Both the position numbers and the translations under genes were made by a program. Below are positions 53,407 through 61,500 of a stretch of 64,000 nt of DNA, in pieces. Position 1 is the first letter of the stretch, and every line of letters begins with the position of its first letter. Under the pieces are notes generated by a model that saw nothing but the letters and a program-made list of their open reading frames with translations, had not been told where the DNA came from and ran no database searches. Source of the stretch: Urbifossiella limnaea (GTDB lineage Bacteria; Planctomycetota; Planctomycetia; Gemmatales; Gemmataceae); NCBI RefSeq assembly GCF_007747215.1, contig NZ_CP036273.1, positions 7,052,322 to 7,116,321 on the forward strand, read 5' to 3'.

Positions 53407-56400
53407 TCACGGCTTGGCGGCGAAGGCGGCCTGTGCTTCGGACAGGTAGAACGCGGTCTGCTGGTGCCGCTGGTCGCCGCGCTGGTAGGCGCGCACGCGC
53501 GGGAGGATGCGGTCGAACTCGGCCGCGGCCCCGGGCTCGCCGAGCCGGTGCATGCACACCGGCACGTACAACGCGGCGTACACCCAGAACGAGTGCCCGG
53601 ACGTGCGCCGGGCGGTCGCGCCCAGTACCGCCAGCGCCCCCAGATGGTCGCCGGTGCGGTACAGCGCGAGCCCGTGGGCGAACTGGGAGACGTTGTCCCA
53701 CCCGCGCCCCGCGGAGTTCCGTCTCGTCAGCCGGACGACGTGGTCGTCGGCGCACCACGCCGCCGGACGGGTGAGCAGGTAGATCGGGAGATCGGTGCTG
53801 TACCCCGGCGAGCCGGGCGCCGTCGCGGCGGACTCGTCGGCGGCCGCTTCCGCCACCCGCCCGAGCGCCCGCAGACTCAACACCCGGCAGTTCCGCGCCC
53901 ACGGGTCGCGCGGGTGGGCCGCCAACTCCGCGGTGAACGCGGCGACCGCCTCCTGGTGCCGGCCGGTGTTCTGAAGCGCCTGCCCGAGGTGGAAGCTGGC
54001 CCCGGTCGTCCGCGGGGCCAGTCGCAGCGCCGCCCGCGCCGACGCCTCCGCGTCGGTCCACCGCTCCAGCGCCACCGCGGCCCGTGCGCGGGCCGCCCAC
54101 GCCGCCGCGTTGTCCGGCGTCTGCACCACGGCCAACGTGGCGCGGGCGAACGCGTCGCCGCACCGGTAGTTGGTCCGCTCGGCGAAGCGGGCGTTCGCGG
54201 CCGGGTCGAACGGGTTCCCGAGGAGGGTCAGCGCGTCCCGCTCGAACTGCGCTGCCTCCCACGCCTTGTCGTTCGCCATCTCTACCCCGACGACCTCGAC
54301 CCGGTCCGGCGGGGCGTCGTCGGGCGGGAGCGGTGGGGCGTCCCAGTCGAGCCCGAGTGCGGCAAGCTCGGACCGGATGAGCCGCAGGTTCCAGGTGCGG
54401 AGCCCCTTGTTCGCCCGGGCGTGGCTCACCAACTCGCCGCCGCCTGCGGTGAAGTGGAGGCCGCGGTTGAAGAACGTCGCCTCGCCCAGCGGCGCGTCCA
54501 GCCGCGCGAGCACGTCGCCCGTCGGGTACGCGCGCAGGGTGATCGTGCCCGACACCTCCTCCGCCGCCATCACGGTGCCGGTGGGGTCGAACGCCACCGC
54601 CGCCGGCTGCGTCGCCCCGGTGCGGTCGATCGTCTTCACCACGGCCCACGTCGCCGTGTCGCGGAACGTCAGCCCGTCGCCGCGCGAGGTGACGAGGTGC
54701 TTGCCGTCGGGCGCGAAGACCACGGCCGTCATGTCGCCGGTTTCGAGCCGCCGGACGCGCGTGCCGGTGTCGGTCGCCCACACGTCCACGAAGCGGTCGA
54801 ACCACGTCGTCTCGGCCATCAGCCGGCCGTCCGGCGACAGCGCAACATACCCACTCGACGCGACGTGCCCCGTCGCGGCCGGGGGGCGCCGCCCGCTCGG
54901 GTCCGCGAACGCGGCGCCCCGCCCGTCGGCCCGGCGGATCAACCGCCCGTCCGGGTGGTAGCCGACGAAATCGACCCCCCGGCCGCGCTGGTCGAGCCGG
55001 TCCGGCGGGCCGATCCGCAGCACGCCGCCGGCCTGTGCCACCGGCCAGCGCCACCAGTACCCGGCTTCCGACGCGGCGACGAGTTCCCGCCCGTCGGCCG
55101 CCCACTCCACCGTCGTGTTCTCCGGCGCCCCCGGGCCGACGGTGGCGAGCCAGCGCGCCGCGCGGCGGTCGAAGACGTGGAGGCCGGTGGGGGTGTGTTC
55201 GAGGATCAGGTGCCCGTCCGGGTCCACCGACGCGGCCGGGAACCCGCCGGCCCGGTCGGCGCGGAGGCGGTGGTACTCGGCCGGGCGGACGAGTTCGAGC
55301 ACTCGCACCGTCCGCGGGCCGGGCTGGTACCCGAAGTAGCGGCCGTCGCGGCTGAACCGCGGGTGCCCGACCTGGGCCGGCAGCAGCAGGTACGGGATGC
55401 CGTTGAGGCCGTCGAACACGCGCGACGTGTTGTCGTAGGAGAACGTGACGAGGAACTCGCCCGTCGGGTCGTAGCTCAGCGACGCGACGGTCGTGCCGTG
55501 GCCGTGGTACAGGCAGATCGGGTGGCCGAGGTCCACGTCCCGCAGTTGCGGGTAGTCGTTCCCGCCGCCGTTGAGTCCGAGCCAGCGGTTGTGCGGGTGC
55601 GGGTGCCACGCCAGAGCGTGCGGCCAGTTCGACTTCCCGTCCACCCTCAAGTTCACGAACCGGGCCGGGTCCGCCGTCTGGAAGACGTGGACGTAGTTGA
55701 CGCCGTCGCCCCACACCGCCGCCCGCGTCCCGTCCCACGACAGCGCCGCGGCCAGCACCGGCCCGCCGACCGCCACCCGGCGCAGCTCGCGCGCGTCCGG
55801 CAGCGCCAGCAGCCGCGCCGTCCCGTCCCGGCAGCCGACCAGCAGCGTCGTCCCGTCCTTCGCGACGTCCACCGCGTCGCCCCGCGTGACGCCGGCGACC
55901 CGGCCGGTGACCGCCCCGGTGTGGGTGTCGAGGACCAGCAGTTCGTTGTTCGCGGCGAGGACGGTGAGGTGCCTGCCGTCGGGGGTGAAGCGGATGCCGC
56001 CGAGCGCGCCGTTCGGCACTCCCCCCTTCATCGGCACCGCGAGCCGGCGGACGAGCCGCCCGTCGGTCGTGGCGTGGAGCCGTAGCCCGTCCGGCTCGGG
56101 CACTGCGACGGTCTCGTAGTCGGCGTCGAACGCGAGCCGCCCCTGCTCGACCTCGAGCTCGGGCGGGACTGTCGGAACCACGCCGTCGGGGCCGGTGCGA
56201 ACGTCGCACAGGGCGAGCGCGGCGATCACCTCGTCGCGGAGCGCGGCGCGCTCGGCGGCGGTGGCGCCGCGGCGGCGGGCGAGTTCGGCGGCCTGCTTGA
56301 GTGCCTCTAGCGCCCGTAGCCGTTGTCCGGCCCGGCCGCTCACTCGCGCCGCCTTCGCCTCGGCGAGCAGCGCCGCTTTCAGCCGGTCCTCTGCCTCGCC

Positions 56401-57648
56401 CTCGGCGAGTTCCGCGCGCTGCTGGCTCGCGCGGAACTGGACTGCCGCGACGGCCGACCCGACCGCCACCGCCACGAGGGCCGCGACCGCGCCGCCGACG
56501 AGGGCCGCCGGCCGCGGGTTCCGCCGGCACCACCGCGCCAGCCGCCCGGCCGGGCCGACCGGGCGGGCGACGGTCGGGTGGCCGGCGAGGAAGCGGTCGA
56601 GGTCGTCGGCCAGCGCGGCGGCCGACGGGTAGCGTGCGGCCGCGTCCTTCTCCAGGCACTTGAGCGCGACGGTTTCGAGGTCGGCGGGAACGGCGGGTTG
56701 CAGCGCCCGGACCGGCACCGGGGCGGCGCGGCGGACGAGGTCGAGGGTGTCGAGGGCGGTGGCGCCGCGGAACGGCGGGCGGCCGGTCAGGCACTCGTAC
56801 AGGATGGCGCCGAGCGCGTACACGTCGGCGGCGGGCGTGGCCGGGCGGCCGGCGGCCTGCTCGGGGGCCATGTAGTTCGGCGTGCCGAGGACCGAGCCGG
56901 TCGTGGTCGGCCCGGCGGCGGCGTCGGCGAGCTTGGCGAGGCCGAAGTCGGCCACCTTCGGGACGGCGCCCGGCCAGAGGAGCACGTTCGCCGGCTTCAG
57001 GTCGCGGTGGAGGACGCCGCGCTCGTGGGCGTGCGCCGCGCCGCGCGCCAGGTCGCGGGCGAGGCGGGCGGCGTCGCGCGCGGGGAGCGGGCCGGCGGCG
57101 AGGAGCCGGTCGAGCCCGCCGTCCGGCGCGAACTCCAGCGCGAAGAACGGGCGGCCGTCGTGCTCCCCGAACTCGTGGACCCGGACGATGTGCGGGTGGT
57201 CGAGCCGGGCCACGATCTCGGCCTCGGCCAGGAACCGGGTCCGGGCGTCCGCCCCCGCGTGGTCCCCGGCCAGGATCATCTTCAGGGCCACGACGCGGCT
57301 CAGCGACACCTGCCGCGCCCGGTACACGACGCCCATCCCGCCGCGCCCGATCTCGTCCAGGATCTCGAACCCGGGAACGTGCGGCAGTTCGCCGCTCCCC
57401 GCCGCGGACGCGGCCGGGGTGACGCCCCCGCCCGGCGGCACCGTGCCCCCCGCCATCACTGCCGAGCGGAGCGGTCGCAGGGCGGCGAGCATGGCGAGCA
57501 GGCCGCGGAGGTCCCCGGCCCGGCCCGGGCGGCGCGCGACGTACTCCTCGACCGCCGGGCACTCGCCGCGGTTCAGCCGGTCGGTGAACTCGTCCACCAG
57601 TTCGTAGAGGTCGTCCTCGGCGGTGGTACTCATGGGCGTTGTCGTCAT
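53407..57648 (-). CDS. Membrane Ser/Thr kinase with WD40-type C-terminal domain
   Basis: A 1413-residue kinase. The kinase domain (~94-355) has GRGGMG (101-106), K123, HRD 214-216 and DFG 234-236. A membrane helix is at ~380-402, followed by a coiled coil. The ~1000-residue C-terminal part contains WD40-like blades (GTVASLSYDPTGEFLVTFS, GVDFVGYHPDGRLIRR, SSGYVALSPDGRLMAETTW) and a helical TPR-like end (~1190-1413). A second Met at residue 6 (MSTTAEDDLYELVDEF) is an alternative start. It lies 71 bases after the ECF sigma gene in the same direction and ends 165 bases from the convergent surface gene at 49651. Confidence 0.92.
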   Translation of the reverse strand: MTTTPMSTTAEDDLYELVDEFTDRLNRGECPAVEEYVARRPGRAGDLRGLLAMLAALRPLRSAVMAGGTVPPGGGVTPAASAAGSGELPHVPGFEILDEIGRGGMGVVYRARQVSLSRVVALKMILAGDHAGADARTRFLAEAEIVARLDHPHIVRVHEFGEHDGRPFFALEFAPDGGLDRLLAAGPLPARDAARLARDLARGAAHAHERGVLHRDLKPANVLLWPGAVPKVADFGLAKLADAAAGPTTTGSVLGTPNYMAPEQAAGRPATPAADVYALGAILYECLTGRPPFRGATALDTLDLVRRAAPVPVRALQPAVPADLETVALKCLEKDAAARYPSAAALADDLDRFLAGHPTVARPVGPAGRLARWCRRNPRPAALVGGAVAALVAVAVGSAVAAVQFRASQQRAELAEGEAEDRLKAALLAEAKAARVSGRAGQRLRALEALKQAAELARRRGATAAERAALRDEVIAALALCDVRTGPDGVVPTVPPELEVEQGRLAFDADYETVAVPEPDGLRLHATTDGRLVRRLAVPMKGGVPNGALGGIRFTPDGRHLTVLAANNELLVLDTHTGAVTGRVAGVTRGDAVDVAKDGTTLLVGCRDGTARLLALPDARELRRVAVGGPVLAAALSWDGTRAAVWGDGVNYVHVFQTADPARFVNLRVDGKSNWPHALAWHPHPHNRWLGLNGGGNDYPQLRDVDLGHPICLYHGHGTTVASLSYDPTGEFLVTFSYDNTSRVFDGLNGIPYLLLPAQVGHPRFSRDGRYFGYQPGPRTVRVLELVRPAEYHRLRADRAGGFPAASVDPDGHLILEHTPTGLHVFDRRAARWLATVGPGAPENTTVEWAADGRELVAASEAGYWWRWPVAQAGGVLRIGPPDRLDQRGRGVDFVGYHPDGRLIRRADGRGAAFADPSGRRPPAATGHVASSGYVALSPDGRLMAETTWFDRFVDVWATDTGTRVRRLETGDMTAVVFAPDGKHLVTSRGDGLTFRDTATWAVVKTIDRTGATQPAAVAFDPTGTVMAAEEVSGTITLRAYPTGDVLARLDAPLGEATFFNRGLHFTAGGGELVSHARANKGLRTWNLRLIRSELAALGLDWDAPPLPPDDAPPDRVEVVGVEMANDKAWEAAQFERDALTLLGNPFDPAANARFAERTNYRCGDAFARATLAVVQTPDNAAAWAARARAAVALERWTDAEASARAALRLAPRTTGASFHLGQALQNTGRHQEAVAAFTAELAAHPRDPWARNCRVLSLRALGRVAEAAADESAATAPGSPGYSTDLPIYLLTRPAAWCADDHVVRLTRRNSAGRGWDNVSQFAHGLALYRTGDHLGALAVLGATARRTSGHSFWVYAALYVPVCMHRLGEPGAAAEFDRILPRVRAYQRGDQRHQQTAFYLSEAQAAFAAKP

Positions 57649-57719
57649 GCGAGGCGCGGCCGGGCACCGCTGACGTACCTGCGGTCCGCGGCCGCCGCCG
57701 ACACGGAATCCGCACCGCG

Positions 57720-58328
57720 TCAGGCGCCGTCCGCGAGGGACTGCCGGAGCCGGAGCAGCGCCCGCGTGTACCGCTTGCTCGCCGCGTCGGGTTCCAGGTC
57801 CAGCACGTGGGCCGCCTCCTTGTTCGTCAGCCCCTCGAACGTCCGCAGCAGGATCACCTCGAGGTCCACGCCCGACAGGTCGGCGAGCGCGGCCCGGACG
57901 CGGTGGACCGTCTCGCTCCGGGCCAGCGCCTGGTGCGGGCCGTGGGCCTGCTCCGCCAGCCGCGACGCCAGGAGCAGCGAGGCGTTGTCCGACAGCGGCA
58001 CCTCCTGCTCGGTGGACCGCCGCGCCGCCTCGACGTGGAACCGCCGGAGCCGGAGCAGCTGCTGGTGCGCGGTCTTGAGGAGCCAGACCCGGAACGCCAT
58101 CGGCTCGCGGGCCAGGAAGTCGTGGATGCGGAGCGCCACTTCGAGGTGCGTCTCCTGGACCACGTCCGACACCCCGACCCGCTTCCGTAGTCGCGGGTCC
58201 ATCCGCAGCTCGACGAACCGGTGGACCACGTCCCGGTGGGCGGCCAGCAACTCGTCCAGGGCGGCGCGGTCCCCCGCACGGATCCGGTCGAACAGCCTGG
58301 TTAGGGTCGGGTCCGGGGGGTGAGACAT
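57720..58328 (-). CDS. ECF-type RNA polymerase sigma factor
   Basis: A 202-residue ECF sigma factor of planctomycete type. Region 2 includes RFVELRMDPRLRKRVGVSDV and VQETHLEVALRIHDFL; region 4 holds DLEVILLRTFEGLTNKEAAH and SKRYTRALLRLRQ. The start at 58328 (MSHPPDPTLTRLFDRIRAG) matches the usual beginning of the group. It is probably the first gene of a transcript with the kinase-WD40 gene. It diverges from the surface gene at 58519, with 190 bases between them, so one regulator could act on both. Confidence 0.92.
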   Translation of the reverse strand: MSHPPDPTLTRLFDRIRAGDRAALDELLAAHRDVVHRFVELRMDPRLRKRVGVSDVVQETHLEVALRIHDFLAREPMAFRVWLLKTAHQQLLRLRRFHVEAARRSTEQEVPLSDNASLLLASRLAEQAHGPHQALARSETVHRVRAALADLSGVDLEVILLRTFEGLTNKEAAHVLDLEPDAASKRYTRALLRLRQSLADGA

Positions 58329-58518
58329 GTCGTGCCGAGATCGCGGAACGAGTGTGCCGGAGCCGAACTTAGCACCCCTCGTGAGCGGAATCAACCACCT
58401 CGACGTGCGGGCGGGTCCGCGGTGGTAACTTTCTCGGCCGCACCCTGTCCGCGTCTGCGCCCGAGCGCAGGTAGTTCTGTACCCCCTTGTCTTCGGCTTC
58501 ACCCCTGGGATCGCCCCG

Positions 58519-61500
58519 ATGCCCGATCCGACTCCCCGCCGGACGCGCCGCCCGTTCCGAACGTTGAACTTCGAGCCGCTCGAAGACCGCACCGCCCCGG
58601 CCGTCTTCACCGTCACCACGACGGCAGATACCGGCCCTGGGTCGCTTCGGCAGGCGATCGCGGACGCGAACGCGGCGGCCGGCGCGGACGAGATTCGGTT
58701 CAACATCCCCGGCGGCGGGGTGCACACGATCCGCCCGACGACGTCGCTCCCGGACATCCTCGACACGGTCGTGATCGACGGTTACACGCAGCCCGGGGCG
58801 AGCCCGAACACGAACCCACTGGCCCTCGGGTCGGGCGCGCTCGGGACCAACGCCGTGCTGAAGATCGAGATCGACGGCAGCCTGCGGACGAGCGGCGGGA
58901 ACGGCCTCCTCACCGTCGGCCAGATGTTCACCACCGCGGCGCGGGGCACCGTGATCCGCGGGCTCGTGGTGAACAACTCCAACAGCGACGGGATCGCGGC
59001 CTACGACCCGGAGGTCCGCATCGAGGGGAACTTCATCGGCACCGACCCGACCGGTACGATCGCGCGGCCGAACCGCACGAACGGCGTCGGGAACGCCTAC
59101 TGGACCGTGGGCACCGTCGTCGGCGGCACGACCCCGGCCGCCCGGAACCTGATCTCGGGCAACACCGGGGCCGGGGTCTACCTGCAGTACTCGCACAACC
59201 GCGTTCTGGGCAACTTCATCGGCACGGATGCGACCGGGATGGCGAAGCTCGCCAACGGCGCGAACGGGGTCTTTTCCGGCGGGTTGGGCACCCCGACCAA
59301 CGACAACCGCATCCTCGGCAACCTCATCTCAGGGAATTTCTACGCCGGCATCTCCGCCAACTGGGAACTGAACGGAGTCATCCAGGGGAACTACGTCGGC
59401 ACCGACCGGACTGGCACGGCGGCGATCGGGAACGGGGCCAACGGGGTCTTCAGCGCGGGCATCCAGATCGACGCGGGCGACGCCGCCTCGTCGATCCTGA
59501 TCGGCGGGCCGAACCCGGCGGACCGGAACGTCGTCTCCGGCAACGGCGGGACCGGGATCTTCTTCCGGTCGGTCGGGGGGACCGGGCACACGCTGACGAT
59601 CGAGAACAACTTCGTCGGCCTCCAGGCCGACGGGGTGTCGCCGCTCGGAAACACGCATTACGGCCTCTGGGACGGCATCGTGGCCGGGGGCGGCACCTGG
59701 GCGAACGGCATCGCCACGATCCGGGGTAACCGGATCGCCCACAACGGGTACAACGGCGTCTTCGCCGGAACGCCCGGCGTCACCATCACCCAGAATTCGC
59801 TCTACTCGAACGGCGGCATCGGCGTCGACCACGGGTCGCCCGGCGTGACTCCGCAACCGCACACCCCGCACCCGGTCCTCGAATCGGTCGTCCGCAACGG
59901 CGGCAACCTCGACATCAGCGGGCGGATCCAGGGCCAGGCGAACACCGAGTACACCGCGGAGTTCTTCAGCAGCGCCGCCCGGGACCCGAGCGGGTACGGC
60001 GAGGGGCAGACGTACCTCGGGTCCGTCACCGTGACGACGGACGCGAGCGGCCTCGCCACCTTCACCGGGGTCAGCGTCCCGAACGTCGAGGCGCAGCAAC
60101 TCTTCATCACCGCCACGGCCACGAACACCACCACGAAGGCCACGTTCGAGTTCTCCCAGGCGCACGAACTCCCCCCGGACGCCCGCGTGAGCGGCTGGAG
60201 CGCCGAACTGTTCAACGGCGTCTCGCTCACGTTCGACGGCCTGCCGCGCTGGGCGGGCCTGTTCGACGCCTCCGGGCTCCCGACCCCGTCGTTCGAGCTA
60301 CCGGTGCTCACCAGCGACATCGGCTCGCTGTTCGGGATCCCGGGCGCGCTGGCCACCCTGTACGGCGACCTCGCAGACTTCACCTCCGACACCACCGAGG
60401 CGCTGCGGACCAAGCTGGAGGCGGCCGGGTTCACCATCGACCACATCTACCTCGGCCTCGGCGGCATCCCCGCGTCGCCGATGGGGAAGTACATCCAGGT
60501 GCGGTACCGCAAGGAGATCGCCACCCTCGCCGTGAACCCCGAGTTCAACCGCCCGCTGCTCGACAACATCGGCGAGGTGCTGGAAGGCGTCGGCGACGAC
60601 ACCGAACTGAGCGACGACGAACTCCAGATCGAGGCGAAGCTCGTCCTCGAACTGGTGATGGGTGTGGACGAGGACGGCGGGTTCTACCTGAGCGACGACA
60701 GCTCGGTCCTGGTCGAGATCGACAACGACGTGGACGACGACGGCGTGGCCGAGGGCGCGTTCACCGGCACCTCGAAGCTGCTCGACAACAACGGCGCGGC
60801 GGTCGGCGAGGCGCTGGAGGGCACCGTCGTCGTCGGCAAGGACACCGGCGACGAAATCGTTCCGTTCGTGGTCCGCGTGCGGCCGGACGAGATCGGGCCG
60901 ATCCGCGTCGCACAACTCGCGGGCATCGCCGGCCAGCTCCACGTGCGGCTCGACGGGGACGTGGTCGTCGACGTCGCGGTGCAGACCTCGAACGTCAAGC
61001 TGGACTGGCACGGCGTCTGGGTATTTACGCCCGGCGTCGAGCCGCCCGCGCACACCACGAGCCTCGAAGGGCGGCTGACCGTTCCGGCGCTGACCCGCAA
61101 CAACAACGGCGAGCCGGCGCCGGCGGAGTTCGTGCTGGTCGGCGCGTACGGCGGCGCCGGGTGGCACCTCGAAGGCGAGGGCGAGGTCGACGCCGGGTAC
61201 AAGCTCCACGGCTACGAGGTGAAGGAACTCTCCTTCGAGATGGACATCACGGACGCGGGGGTCGATGCGTTCGGGGCCGGCATTCTGTCCGTGATCCTGG
61301 CCGGATCGCTCGAACCGACCGAGATCGGCTTGGGGTTCTTCCTTGACAACGAGTTATTGGTCATCGACAGCGAGATCGACCTGCCGACGTCGCAGTACGT
61401 CGGCCCCGACCACCTGCTCTGGGTGAGTGAGGGGTTCCTCTCCTTCCACGCCGAGGCAAACTTCGCCATCGGGGATGAGTCGTTCGCGGGCGGCGTGACG